This document shows positions 26,849 through 36,041 of a stretch of DNA of 64,000 nucleotides, in pieces. A program made the translations under genes and the position numbers. Source of the DNA: Isosphaeraceae bacterium EP7 (GTDB lineage Bacteria; Planctomycetota; Planctomycetia; Isosphaerales; Isosphaeraceae); the NCBI GenBank assembly GCA_038400315.1, contig CP151667.1, positions 372,001-436,000 of the forward strand, written 5' to 3'. Position 1 is the first letter of the stretch. Every line of letters begins with the position of its first letter. The notes below the pieces were generated by a model. It was not told the origin of the DNA and did not search any database. It was given only the letters and a program-made list of their open reading frames with translations.

Positions 26849-28270
26849 GTGCCCGCCGCGATTCGCGTGAAATGCAGCTGCGGACGGATCTTGCGCACGA
26901 GTTCCGACAACGCCGGGATGGATATCCGTTGCTGGGACTGCCGCTCTGCGGTGCACGTCCCGCAGCCGTATACCCGGGGCCAGCTCGTGCTCGCGCTGCG
27001 CGACCAGGTCCAGGAGACGTGGACCTCCAGCAATCTCATGGTGATCGGCCTGGCCGCCCTGATGCTAACCCTGGCGCTCTGCGTGCCTCGGATCGGCATC
27101 TTAACGGCCGGTCTGGCGTTGCTGGTCTGCTCGCAGCTCTACTGCCTGACGATCCGCCGCGCCGGCCTGCGGGGCTCGGGGCAGGCGGGCAAGCTGGACC
27201 TGCGCACTCGCCTGACCTGGCTGGGCGTGGGCGGTCTGGGTGTCGTCGCGCTGGCCGCCCCGCCCATGCTCCGGTTCGCCGGGGTGGGCAGCGGCGAGAC
27301 GGGCCGCGTGATCGGGCCGATGGGCGTCGTGGCGCTGGTGCTCGCCTGGTCGATCGTCCCGCTGATCATGGCCGCCCTGGCCTCCAGCCACGGGCCCGGC
27401 CCGCTCGGCCTGGCCCGCATGGCGGGCTCCGTCACCAGGCACCCGATGGCCACCCTGGTGGCCTTGCTCGTCCTGCCCGTCGGCCTGATCGCCGTCGAGG
27501 CCGCCACGGCCTTCATGTCCTACCAGTACGGCTGGATAGACGGGTACCTGCGTGACCTCTCGCCCGTGACATGGTCGTACTGGGAGGGCCTCAAGCACGG
27601 CTACCTGCTCATCGGCGCCCTGCCCAGGTCGCTCCTGCGCGGGCCCTATCCGCCCACGAAGTTCGCCCCCGACGTGTCCTTCACGCACCTGGCCCGCGAA
27701 TATTACTACGCGATCCAGGCTGTTTACACCTACTTCATCCTGCTGGGCGTGATGGGGGTGCTGTCGTTGCAGGCGAGGCTGCTGGGCGTGATGGCCACCT
27801 GGAGTGTCCGCCACGCCGACGATCAGATGTACCAGCCCATGCTGGAGGCACCGGGCTGGGATTCGCAGTCGGCCGAGCCCCATCCCGGGACCGCCCTCAC
27901 GTCGCTTCCCTCGCCCGGCAACGGCCGGGGGGATGCCTCGTCGGACGGCCATCCCATGCCGCTCCAGGGCCTGATCCGGTCACTCGGCGGCGAGCTGGAG
28001 CTGGACCGAGATCGCTGGATGACCCAACTCCAGGACGACCCGTGTCAGTTGCTGGCCATCGTCCAGGAGATCCAGGATCGCGCCCGCTCGATGACCGACC
28101 GGATCTCGGCCTCGCTGCTCTCCGAGCTGATGGCCCAGGGGACCCACGACTCCCCGGCCGGAACCCCGGAAGAGCCCTGGGACTCCTCGACAGGGCCCCT
28201 CGACTCCCCCGGCAAGGCGCGAGGAATCGCCCTGGCCGACGGCCGTCAGGCGGTCGACGCATCGGCCTGA
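26849..28270 (+). CDS. Multi-pass membrane protein with N-terminal zinc ribbon
   Basis: A 473-residue protein. The first ~35 residues (VKCSCGRILRTSSDNAGMDIRCWDCRSAVHVP) carry two CxC/CxxC pairs in a zinc-ribbon arrangement common in planctomycete membrane proteins. About seven transmembrane segments follow between residues ~55 and ~320. The C-terminal ~130 residues are soluble, with GLIRSLGGELELDRDRWMTQL. The GTG start is preceded by AGGAGG at 26838-26843, a strong ribosome-binding site. It follows the GspE/PilB gene by 221 nt; a connection is possible but not shown. Confidence 0.75.
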   Translation: MPAAIRVKCSCGRILRTSSDNAGMDIRCWDCRSAVHVPQPYTRGQLVLALRDQVQETWTSSNLMVIGLAALMLTLALCVPRIGILTAGLALLVCSQLYCLTIRRAGLRGSGQAGKLDLRTRLTWLGVGGLGVVALAAPPMLRFAGVGSGETGRVIGPMGVVALVLAWSIVPLIMAALASSHGPGPLGLARMAGSVTRHPMATLVALLVLPVGLIAVEAATAFMSYQYGWIDGYLRDLSPVTWSYWEGLKHGYLLIGALPRSLLRGPYPPTKFAPDVSFTHLAREYYYAIQAVYTYFILLGVMGVLSLQARLLGVMATWSVRHADDQMYQPMLEAPGWDSQSAEPHPGTALTSLPSPGNGRGDASSDGHPMPLQGLIRSLGGELELDRDRWMTQLQDDPCQLLAIVQEIQDRARSMTDRISASLLSELMAQGTHDSPAGTPEEPWDSSTGPLDSPGKARGIALADGRQAVDASA

Positions 28271-28674
28271 ACGGGGAGGTTGGCGGAACTTGAGGGAACT
28301 TCGGACGGCCCCTCTAATTTTTCAGGCCAAGGTGCCGGTCATGCATTATACTAACCGCATCGCCAGGTCGGGCCCGCGATGCCCGACGTCGGATAGCGCC
28401 GCGTGATTTAGGACCTTGCCGCACACCGAAGCGGCTGCGACCCGACCTCAACCCGACCCGTCCGGGCCGGCGACTGGGGATTTTTCTCGGGCGTCAGTCC
28501 GGTTGTTACGCATCCGAGCCCGTCCCCCGCGGGGTGTCACAACGCCGCGGGGGACGGGTTGGTACTCACCCGCCCGCCATCCCGTCCGCCGGGCCCATCC
28601 GCGTCTTTTCGAAGGGATTCGAGCCGTTGACGCCGTCCCAATCTCCCGCCGATCGGCCCGGCCCGGGCACCCCC
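28271..28674. other. Intergenic leader of the gene at 28675
   Basis: About 400 bases. A good -10-like TATACT lies at 28347-28352, without a convincing -35. The 14-bp inverted repeat listed separately lies at 28519-28558. Nothing else protein-like; the long proline/arginine-rich in-frame extension of the next gene looks non-coding. Confidence 0.45.
28519..28558 (+). repeat. Perfect 14-bp inverted repeat (strong GC hairpin)
   Basis: CCCGTCCCCCGCGG (28519-28532) and its exact complement CCGCGGGGGACGGG (28545-28558) enclose a 12-nt loop. No T-tract follows, so it is not a canonical terminator. Its position ~120 nt before the membrane-protein start suggests a leader structure or an operator. Confidence 0.7.
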
Positions 28675-30306
28675 ATGCCCCGCCTTCGAGGGCACTGGCC
28701 GCTCGTGGCCGCGGTGCTTCTGGCGATGCTGCCCGCCCTGGCCGCCCCCCTGCTGGTCCCCGGATTCGTCACCCAGGACGGCTCCGCCCACCTGTATAAC
28801 GCCGAGATCCTCACCCGCACGCTGCGGGGCGACCCCGAGTTTTCGCCCTACTACGAGGTGCGCAAGGAGCCGCTGCCCAACTGGTCCGGGCACCTCCTGA
28901 CCATGGCGATGCTGGCCGCCTTCTCGCCGACCTGGGCCGACCGGCTCCTGATCGTCGCGATGGCGCTGGGCCCTGCCCTGGCCTTTGCCCGCCTGAGGGC
29001 GAGCGTGGCCGGCGACGGCTCTCCCTGGATGGTCGCGGCCGTCTCGGCCATGCTGGCGCTGAATATCACCTGGCTCTGGGGCTTCAACAGCTTCTTGCTG
29101 GGGGTCTGCCTGTTCCCGCTCACGCTGGCCTTCTGGTGGTCCAGGCGCGACCGGATGGGCCCGGGCGCGGCCCTGGCCCTGGCCAGCCTCCTGATCCTGG
29201 GTTACTTCTGCCACCTGATCAGCCTGGGACTCACCGGGCTGGGGCTCGTCACGCTCTGCCTGGCGACGCCGGGCCTGGACCGCCGCAGGCTGACCTGGAC
29301 CATCGCCGGCCTCGCCCCGATGGTCCCGCTGGCCTTGTTCTACCGGTCGATGACCCGGCGGGCGGCGTCCCCCTTCATGCCCGACTGGCAGTACCTCTCG
29401 ACCCCCTTCTCGCCCCGCGCCTGGCTGGCGCAGGTCGGTTGGGTCGACCCGATTTCACTGGCCTCACGGGTCACCTTGCCCTTCGTCCCGGGGACCTCGC
29501 GGTTTTACGGCCTGCTGACCCCGGTCGTCCCGTTCGGCCTGGCCGTCGCGATCCTGGCAGCCTCGACGCTCTGGCGCCGGAGGTCGTTGCGGGTCAGCCC
29601 CTGGGCCGTGCTGGGCGGGTTCCTCTGCCTGGCCGGGTTCGTCGGGCCCGACAGCTTCGGCGAGGCCCACGGCCAGTATTTGCCCCAGCGCGTGATGCTC
29701 CTCGGCTTGGTCGCCCTCCTCCCCTGGCTCGACCTGGCCGTCGACTCACCCGCGAGGCGCCTGGCCGCGGCCTTGCTGGCCCTGGCCCTGGTCGTTCAAA
29801 CGGCCACCATCTGGGACTACGCGGGCCGATCAGCCCGGACGGCCGGCGTCTTCCAGTCCTCGGCCGTCCGCGAGGCCGTCGGCAAGGGCCGGCGCGTGGG
29901 CACCTTGCTCACCGATATCAAGTCGCCGTTTCGCGGCAACCCCGTGCTGCACGCCGACAACTGGCTCGGCCTTGGCACCGGGAATATCCTCTGGTCAAAC
30001 TACGAGACCAGGCACTACTACTTCCCGGTCCAGTTCCGGGCCAACCTCGTCCGACCCCCGGCCTATGACTTCGAGGCGGTCGCACTCCTCGGCGACGACC
30101 CGGCCGCGCGGGCCCGCCGCTGGCTCGAACTCATCGACCGCTACGCCCCCGTCATCGACGTCCTTCTCGTCTGGGGAGACGACCCGGCCCTCGACGAGAT
30201 CAACGCCCGCTGGTACGAGCCCGTCTATCGCGAAGGCCCCCTCCGCGTCCTCCGCCGGCGCGATGCCGGAAGGGCCGCGGAGAACGACCCCCCGGGGCCC
30301 CGCTGA
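28675..30306 (+). CDS. Multi-pass membrane protein, possible GT-C-type glycosyltransferase
   Basis: About 543 residues with ten or more hydrophobic segments from residue ~7 (LVAAVLLAMLPALAAPLLVPG) to ~395, then a soluble C-terminal domain of ~150 residues. Early residues VTQDGSAHLYNAEILTRTL resemble the acidic first-loop motif of GT-C glycosyltransferases (D near the outer face). The family is not named with certainty. The start at 28675 avoids a proline/arginine-rich extension. It ends just 3 nt before the convergent dehydratase stop. Confidence 0.72.
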   Translation: MPRLRGHWPLVAAVLLAMLPALAAPLLVPGFVTQDGSAHLYNAEILTRTLRGDPEFSPYYEVRKEPLPNWSGHLLTMAMLAAFSPTWADRLLIVAMALGPALAFARLRASVAGDGSPWMVAAVSAMLALNITWLWGFNSFLLGVCLFPLTLAFWWSRRDRMGPGAALALASLLILGYFCHLISLGLTGLGLVTLCLATPGLDRRRLTWTIAGLAPMVPLALFYRSMTRRAASPFMPDWQYLSTPFSPRAWLAQVGWVDPISLASRVTLPFVPGTSRFYGLLTPVVPFGLAVAILAASTLWRRRSLRVSPWAVLGGFLCLAGFVGPDSFGEAHGQYLPQRVMLLGLVALLPWLDLAVDSPARRLAAALLALALVVQTATIWDYAGRSARTAGVFQSSAVREAVGKGRRVGTLLTDIKSPFRGNPVLHADNWLGLGTGNILWSNYETRHYYFPVQFRANLVRPPAYDFEAVALLGDDPAARARRWLELIDRYAPVIDVLLVWGDDPALDEINARWYEPVYREGPLRVLRRRDAGRAAENDPPGPR

Positions 30307-30309
30307 GAT

Positions 30310-31320
30310 TCAGGCGGGACGTGCGGTCCAGTCCCGGAACGCGTCCTCGTCGACGTTCCGGCCGCTGACGACGACCACGATGTCGCCTTCCCCGGCCAGG
30401 TCGACACCGCCCGTGAGCAGCGCCGCCACGCCGATCGCGCCCGAGGGCTCGGTGCGCAAGCCGTGGATGTCGTAGATTTTGCGCATCGCCTCCCGGGTGT
30501 CGGAGTCGGACACCGGGACCGATTGCCGCACCAGGTGTTCGAGGATCGGCCAGTTGTGCTCGCCGACGTCGTAGGAGAGCAAGCCGTCGCAGATGCTCGC
30601 CGGCCGATCGATGCGGACCCGCTTTCCGGCGATCAATGACCTGCGGAAGTCGTCCGCCCCCTCCGGCTCGACGCCGACGATCCGGGCCGCCGGGAACCCG
30701 TCGGCGATCGCGATCGCGTGGCCGGCCATCAGCCCGCCGCCGCTGACCGGGCAGAAGAAGTGCGACACGTCGCGCCCCTCGCGTTTCAGCTCGCGGACGA
30801 TCTCCAGCCCGCCGACCCCGTTGCCGGCGATCACGTAGGGGTCGTCATAGGGCGAGGCCTGGACGGCGTTCTCCACCTCGGCGATCTCACGCGTCAGGCG
30901 GTCCCTCTCGCCGGTCTCGTGGTCGCGGGCGATGTCATAGGTACGCACCTCGGCGCCGAACGACCGGGTCCGCTCGAACTTCACGCGCGGGGCGGACTCG
31001 GGCATGACGACGATGACGCGCCGGTCGTATCGCATCCCCGCGAAGGCGATCCCCGATGCGAAGTTGCCCGACGAGTGGGCCGCGACCGGCCGGTCGCCGA
31101 GCCCGGCCAGGTTGTTCGCCATCCAGTTCAAAGCGCCCAGAAGCTTGAACGACCCGGAGGGGGTCCAGCCGTAATCCTTGAGCCAGACCCTGCGGCTGGG
31201 CGGCAGCCCGAGTCTCGTTTCCAGGGCATACGAGCGGATGAGTGGCGCGGGCGAGACGTGCTGGAGGATGACGCCTTCGGCATCGCGGACGTCGTCGATG
31301 GTGACCAGTCGGACGGACAT
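30310..31320 (-). CDS. PLP-dependent threonine/serine dehydratase-like enzyme
   Basis: A 336-residue fold-type II PLP enzyme. VWLKDYGWTPSGSFKLLGAL holds the Schiff-base Lys59 in SxxFK. AAHSSGNFASGIAFAG is the substrate carboxylate-binding loop, and PVSGGGLMAGHAIAI the Gly-rich phosphate-binding loop. It ends with TEPSGAIGVAALL and DIVVVVSGRNVD. There is no ACT regulatory domain, so it is of catabolic rather than biosynthetic (IlvA) type. Serine-racemase-like activity is also possible. Confidence 0.9.
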   Translation of the reverse strand: MSVRLVTIDDVRDAEGVILQHVSPAPLIRSYALETRLGLPPSRRVWLKDYGWTPSGSFKLLGALNWMANNLAGLGDRPVAAHSSGNFASGIAFAGMRYDRRVIVVMPESAPRVKFERTRSFGAEVRTYDIARDHETGERDRLTREIAEVENAVQASPYDDPYVIAGNGVGGLEIVRELKREGRDVSHFFCPVSGGGLMAGHAIAIADGFPAARIVGVEPEGADDFRRSLIAGKRVRIDRPASICDGLLSYDVGEHNWPILEHLVRQSVPVSDSDTREAMRKIYDIHGLRTEPSGAIGVAALLTGGVDLAGEGDIVVVVSGRNVDEDAFRDWTARPA

Positions 31321-31408
31321 GGCGGAACTCCGGCGGCAGGCAAGAAGTGGGTCGTGCGGGGGACGGCTCGCCGGGGTGGTACATGGCCCGGCGGCCGCGA
31401 ACCTCGCG

Positions 31409-31834
31409 TCAGTCTTTCTTCAGCTCGTAAAGCCAGGACTCCCCGTCCGCCTCCTTGAACGTTCCCGGCCGCGTGTCGTAGCCCGGCGCGGCGACGCAGA
31501 GGAGCAGCTTCTCCCCCTCGAACTTGTAGATTGCCTTGAACTTCAGGCCCACCGCGTCGGCCGGCCCGGCGGTGATCTCCAGGTCGAGCTCGCCCGGGGT
31601 TGTCCCCTCCTTGACCTGGAACTTGCTCGTATACGTCTGCCCATCGGCGGTCGTCTTGACCGTCTCCTTGTCGAACGCCCAGGTGCTCTTCTCGCCGTTG
31701 CGTTCGCCGGTCCAGCTTCCCTGCATGGCCTTCAGGCCCTTCTTGCCCGCCGCGGGCTCGTCGCCTCGCGCCGCCGCGCCCAGGCCCACCACCAACAACG
31801 CCGCCAGGGCCAGGCCCGCCTGTCGCATGCTCAT
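31409..31834 (-). CDS. Small exported protein, TIGR03067-like
   Basis: A 141-residue protein with a signal peptide (RQAGLALAALLVVGLGAAARG) followed by a lipocalin-like beta domain: LKAMQGSWTGERNGEKSTWAFDKETVKTT, LEITAGPADAVGLKFKAIYKFEGEKLLLCVAAPGYDTRPGTF. This is the pattern of the planctomycete/acidobacterial TIGR03067 family, whose function is unknown. GGAGG 8-12 nt before the ATG at 31834 decides the start over longer in-frame extensions. Confidence 0.83.
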   Translation of the reverse strand: MSMRQAGLALAALLVVGLGAAARGDEPAAGKKGLKAMQGSWTGERNGEKSTWAFDKETVKTTADGQTYTSKFQVKEGTTPGELDLEITAGPADAVGLKFKAIYKFEGEKLLLCVAAPGYDTRPGTFKEADGESWLYELKKD

Positions 31835-32180
31835 CGGTCCGCCTCCGAGACTCCACGAGATCGCGCCGCCGACGGTCGGCGACCCTGTCCAGACGCAGAG
31901 TCTGTCCTCCCCGCGCCCCCCATTCAAGGGACGGCCCCGGCCTCCCCGCCGATTCAATCGGACGTCGGGCCCGACCCGATCGGCCCAATCCGCCCCACGG
32001 CGAGACAATGTTGGCGGCCCCCGGGCGAATCCGTCGACGTCGGGGGCGTTGCGGCCCGTATTCGTACGTGCTCGAAGTCGCGCCGAGGTCGGCTTTCTCG
32101 ATTCCCTCAGTGTGGCTATCCTCCTGAGCGGCGCCATTCGGGCGCCCCAAGCTCGGCTCACTCAAAGGACGGGGCGGGCC
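31835..32180. other. Intergenic region between divergent genes
   Basis: About 346 bases between the TIGR03067-like gene and the DAC-like gene. It must contain both promoters. I found no strong -35/-10 pair or repeat. Confidence 0.45.
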
Positions 32181-33599
32181 ATGGCAATTCCGGTCGGACG
32201 ATTGACGGTGGGTCCTGGCTTCGACGCGGGCCGCGAGAATCGGGCCGTCGCCGAGCTCTTCGTGACGTTCTTCCGCCGCGACCTCCTCCAGTTCTGCCCC
32301 AATCTGACGTTTGACGACGCCGGCGAGCCCGCCGCGTCCATCGACCCCTCCGCGGCCCCCAACTTCCGCCTCGCCTCCGTCGAAGGCCGGGGTGCCGGCG
32401 TCGAGCTGTTCGGCGCCCGATTCCGGCTCGTCCCCAGGCCGGGTACGCGCATCACCCCGCACGATCGCCGGATGATCCGGTCGATCGGCGCGGTGCTCAG
32501 CCTGCGCTACCACCACCTCTTCCGGCTCGGCAACTCGTCGCGCCTGGAACTCTACCGGGGCGGTTCCGAAGACCACTACGTCGCCGCCTTCGTCGAGCCG
32601 TCGGCCTACGCCCCCTCGGTCAGCAGGCCCAGCCGGGTCGCCTCGACGATCCAGACCTTGCGGGTCGCGGCCCTCTCCACCTACGAGAACCGCCGCGTCT
32701 CCACCGGAGCCCTGCTGCTCGGCCGAGCAGCCCGCTCGCCCCGCAGGCCCACGCCCACCCCCCACGATGCCCTCCCCTACGGCGTCGAGCTGACCGCCCT
32801 GAAGAGCATCCACCGGCTCTGCGACGGCCGCCGGACCCTCTTCCTGGTCGACCGCGAGGGGCGGCTTGCCGAGATCGTCGACATCGCCCGCTGGTCAGCC
32901 GAGGTCCCCTCCAGGACCCGCGCCGTCACCCCCAGCGCCCGGGCCTACGCCGCACACGCTCGGGCGACCCGCTCCGGCGGGCACGTCTGCCTGGTGCTCA
33001 GCCCCAACCAGGAGATCAAGCTGTTCGCCGGCGGCGTCCAGGCATTCGCGTTCGCACACGGACGTTGGCGTACGCTCGACCCCTCGGCGCACTTCGCTTC
33101 CTGGGAGGCCGCCGTCGCCCGCCCCGAACTGGCCCGATCCCTCTTCCAGGCCGCCCTCGACCTGGCCGAGACTCGCCAGGGGGGGCTCTTCGTCGTGGTG
33201 AATGACCCCGCCGAGGCGATCGGCCGGCTGATCTCGCCGCAGGACGCACTCGATTCCCCCGAAGCCAGGCCCGACGGCCCGCCGGCCGAGGGGGACCTCA
33301 TGGCCAAGCGAGACCTGCACTACCTGGCCCGGGGCCGCGACGTCGCCGGTCTCGACCCCTCGGTCCTCGAGGCCCTCGCCTGCATCGACGGCGCCACCGT
33401 CGTCGACCGCCAGGGCCGACTCATCGCCTTCGGCGCTATCCTCCGCAACGACCCCGCCGCGCAGCACGACGCCACCGTCGCCGAAGGGGCACGAACCACC
33501 GCCGCCTTCGCCGCCAGCCGCTTCGGCCCCGTCCTCAAGATCAGCGAAGACGGCGTCATCTCCTGCTTCCTCGACGGCGTCCGAGCCTGGGAGATGTGA
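32181..33599 (+). CDS. DisA/DAC-superfamily nucleotide-cyclase-like protein with altered RHR motif
   Basis: A 472-residue cytoplasmic protein. The C-terminal ~130 residues align with the diadenylate cyclase (DAC) domain of DisA. LEALACIDGATVVDRQGRL holds DGA at 403-405, AFGAILRNDPAA follows, and GARTTAAFAASRFGPVLKISEDGVISCFLDG holds the second motif. In DisA and CdaA this reads G-x-R-H-R; here it is G436-A-R438-T439-T440, so His and the second Arg, which contact the ATP triphosphate, are replaced by Thr. Activity is therefore doubtful; nucleotide binding or another substrate is possible. The N-terminal ~330 residues appear to hold other domains of unknown kind, possibly the sensor regions seen with divergent DAC proteins. 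There is no DisA-type HhH DNA-binding domain. Confidence 0.78.
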   Translation: MAIPVGRLTVGPGFDAGRENRAVAELFVTFFRRDLLQFCPNLTFDDAGEPAASIDPSAAPNFRLASVEGRGAGVELFGARFRLVPRPGTRITPHDRRMIRSIGAVLSLRYHHLFRLGNSSRLELYRGGSEDHYVAAFVEPSAYAPSVSRPSRVASTIQTLRVAALSTYENRRVSTGALLLGRAARSPRRPTPTPHDALPYGVELTALKSIHRLCDGRRTLFLVDREGRLAEIVDIARWSAEVPSRTRAVTPSARAYAAHARATRSGGHVCLVLSPNQEIKLFAGGVQAFAFAHGRWRTLDPSAHFASWEAAVARPELARSLFQAALDLAETRQGGLFVVVNDPAEAIGRLISPQDALDSPEARPDGPPAEGDLMAKRDLHYLARGRDVAGLDPSVLEALACIDGATVVDRQGRLIAFGAILRNDPAAQHDATVAEGARTTAAFAASRFGPVLKISEDGVISCFLDGVRAWEM

Positions 33600-33708
33600 T
33601 GTGGTGTGAGGCCCGGCCTGGCCCACGCCGTCCCCCGCCGGTTAGAATCGCCCCTCCACGCGAACTCGATCACTGTCCAATCGCAAGCCCGGACCCGCCC
33701 TCCCTTCG

Positions 33709-35712
33709 ATGAAACGGAACCACTTCGAAGGGCTGGCGAACTCATCCCTGGTCGGCCTCGCCCTCGCGGCGATCGGCCTGGTCCTCCTCGGCGCCGGGGC
33801 GTTGGTGGCCTTCGCCTGGATGCAGACACTCCCTCCGGCCATCCTCCGGTGGCTGGGGCAGGTCATGTTCGTCTGGGTGCTTCTGGGCGGCCCGATCGTC
33901 GCCCGCCGATTCGGCTTCGTCCGGCCCTGGGTGACGATCGATCCTGAGCATGAGTCCGCGGCGATTCGCCGGGGCAATGTCGTCGCCGCCCTGGTGCTCC
34001 AGGCCGTCACCCTCTCCTTCGCGATCCCGCTGTTCGCCCATCCGGGGGCGTCGGGCATCAGTGACTGGGATTATCACCTGCACGCCTACGAGGCCGTCCG
34101 CCGCTCGATCGTGGAGTGGGGCGAGTTCCCCTGGTGGGACCCCTGGAGCTGCGGCGGCTTTCCGCTGGCGGCCGAGCCCCAGGTGGGCCTCGCCTCGGTC
34201 GACACCCCGCTCGTGCTCGCGCTGGGCACTTCCGTCGGGCTGCGACTGGCGGCCGTCGCCGGCATCATGATCGCCGTCGAGGGGGCCCGCAGGCTGGCCA
34301 GGCTCTGGCTGAACGACCCCTGGGCGGTCGCCGCGGTCGCCTCGATCTATGGCTGGAATGGGTCGATCCTGATCTGGACCGTGGGCGGCCACGCGATCGG
34401 AATGAGCTTCCCGTTCCTCCCCTGGATGCTCCGCCCCGCATTTCTGCTGCACCGAGGCGCCAGCCAGGGGGTGAAGCTCGGCCTGGCCCTGGCCGCGAGT
34501 GCCCTGGCCATCATCCAGTATCCCACCGCCTACGGCCTGGTCATCACGGCTGCCGTGCTCGGCTGGGGCCTGCTGGCGCAGGACGTCCGCGGACGTGCGC
34601 GAATGGCCCGGGGCCTGGTCATCGCGGCCGGCCTGACCCTGGCCCTGTCCGGCTGGCGGCTGGTGCTCACCGGCGGGATCATGGTCGACTACCCCCGCAT
34701 CCGCGAGTCGGGCGTCGACGACTCCTTCTGGTCCGTCCTGCGCTCGACCCAGGAGCGGCCCACCCCGACCGCGAGCTGGGCCGAAGGGCTCAGCGGCCTC
34801 GTCGAGTTCGACGCCTACATCGGACCGGTCGCCCTGGCTCTGGCGGTCGTCAGCCTGCGCAGGGGTTGGCGGTGGTGGCATTCCCTCTGGATGGTCGGTT
34901 TCGCCCTGGCGATGGGGGCCCGGCACTGGTACCAGCCCAGCGCCTGGCTGGCCTCCTGGCCCGTCTTCTCGACGATGCACATGGTCAGCCGCTGGCGCAT
35001 CCCGGCAATGCTCGGCCTGGGCCTGGCCGCCGCCGACGAGCTCCAATCCTGGCATCGCTCCCCGCGCCTTCGCCGCCTCATCCCGCTCTTCGCCGCGGCG
35101 ATCCTCGTCGACCTGGCCGTTTACGCCCACCAGGTCCTTCCCGCCGCCTTCTCCCTGCCGCCATCGGCCCAGATCGACCCGGGCCCACCCCTCGGACACG
35201 CCTTCCCGGTGAGCCTGGAATTCAGCCAGACCCCCTCGGGAACCTCGCAGGCCTATCCCGCCGTCCGCGGCGGTTACGCCGTCATCCGAGGCTATCAGCC
35301 GCTCCTCACCTACGACCGCAGCCGCCCCACCGCCCGCCTCTGGCGCGGCCACCCCGACTACAAGGGCGAATACCTGGTCGACGGCGAGCCAACCGCCCCC
35401 ACCTCCTGGAGCCCCAACCACGTCGCCTTCCGGGTCGCCCCCAACGCGCAAGTGACCCTCAACGCCAACCCTGGCTCCTGGTGGTGGCTGGAGACCGGCA
35501 ACGGAGAGCTCCGCCCCTACGGAGACCTCCGCTGCGTCGAGCTGACCCTCCCCTTCACCGTCCGCGCCGACCTCCGAGGAGACCTCCTCCTCCGTATCCA
35601 GCCCCCCAACCTCCTCTGGGCCGCGGTCACAACCATCGCGGGCATCTGCCTCGTCCTGGTAGGCTGTGTCACCGGGCTCTGGGAGCATCCCCGGGGCCGA
35701 GCCGGGACTTGA
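33709..35712 (+). CDS. Large multi-pass membrane protein (GT-C/YfhO-like)
   Basis: A 667-residue membrane protein with about 11 to 13 transmembrane segments and a soluble C-terminal region (~500-620), followed by a final segment (LLWAAVTTIAGICLVLVGCVTGLW). SGISDWDYHLHAYEAVRRSIVEWGEFPWWDPWSCGGFPLAAEPQ is the acidic periplasmic loop plus G-F-P motif pattern common to YfhO-like and other GT-C transferases. Specificity unknown. It is unlike the 28675 protein in detail but probably of the same functional class. It may be co-transcribed with the 93-residue gene 11 nt downstream. Confidence 0.75.
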   Translation: MKRNHFEGLANSSLVGLALAAIGLVLLGAGALVAFAWMQTLPPAILRWLGQVMFVWVLLGGPIVARRFGFVRPWVTIDPEHESAAIRRGNVVAALVLQAVTLSFAIPLFAHPGASGISDWDYHLHAYEAVRRSIVEWGEFPWWDPWSCGGFPLAAEPQVGLASVDTPLVLALGTSVGLRLAAVAGIMIAVEGARRLARLWLNDPWAVAAVASIYGWNGSILIWTVGGHAIGMSFPFLPWMLRPAFLLHRGASQGVKLGLALAASALAIIQYPTAYGLVITAAVLGWGLLAQDVRGRARMARGLVIAAGLTLALSGWRLVLTGGIMVDYPRIRESGVDDSFWSVLRSTQERPTPTASWAEGLSGLVEFDAYIGPVALALAVVSLRRGWRWWHSLWMVGFALAMGARHWYQPSAWLASWPVFSTMHMVSRWRIPAMLGLGLAAADELQSWHRSPRLRRLIPLFAAAILVDLAVYAHQVLPAAFSLPPSAQIDPGPPLGHAFPVSLEFSQTPSGTSQAYPAVRGGYAVIRGYQPLLTYDRSRPTARLWRGHPDYKGEYLVDGEPTAPTSWSPNHVAFRVAPNAQVTLNANPGSWWWLETGNGELRPYGDLRCVELTLPFTVRADLRGDLLLRIQPPNLLWAAVTTIAGICLVLVGCVTGLWEHPRGRAGT

Positions 35713-35723
35713 GGAGGGTTCGG

Positions 35724-36005
35724 ATGAGATTTCATCGATCTTCCAGGTCGCTGATCGTCGCGGTGGCGCTCTGCGCCGCTTCCCTGGCGGTCTGGGCGCC
35801 GGCAATCAGGTGGGGTGGGCTCGAGAACTGGACTCGGGCAATCGCGCTGACGGTTATTTTCTCGATCATCGCCTACGTCACTCCGGCACTCAGGTCCAAG
35901 AACCCGATCTCATTGATGGTCGAGAATCCGAGAGCAACTTGGGATTTGCTCGTCATTATGCTGCCGATCCCCTTGCTGTTCATCATCAGGCTTCTTATGC
36001 CATAG
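35724..36005 (+). CDS. Small membrane protein of unknown function
   Basis: A 93-residue protein with three hydrophobic stretches: SLIVAVALCAASLAVWAPAI, AIALTVIFSIIAYVTPAL and WDLLVIMLPIPLLFIIRLLMP. A clear ribosome-binding site (GAGGAGG, 35711-35717) precedes the ATG, which strongly supports expression. It follows the large membrane protein by 11 nt and should share its transcript. No family recognised. Confidence 0.7.
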   Translation: MRFHRSSRSLIVAVALCAASLAVWAPAIRWGGLENWTRAIALTVIFSIIAYVTPALRSKNPISLMVENPRATWDLLVIMLPIPLLFIIRLLMP

Positions 36006-36041
36006 GAATCATTTCTCATTAAACAGTAGTTTCCCGGATTT

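Noticed and set aside
34116-36005. 629-residue ORF overlapping the membrane protein at 33709
   Set aside because: It is an arginine/proline-rich shadow. Only its last 93 codons (from 35724) form a real small gene with a ribosome-binding site.
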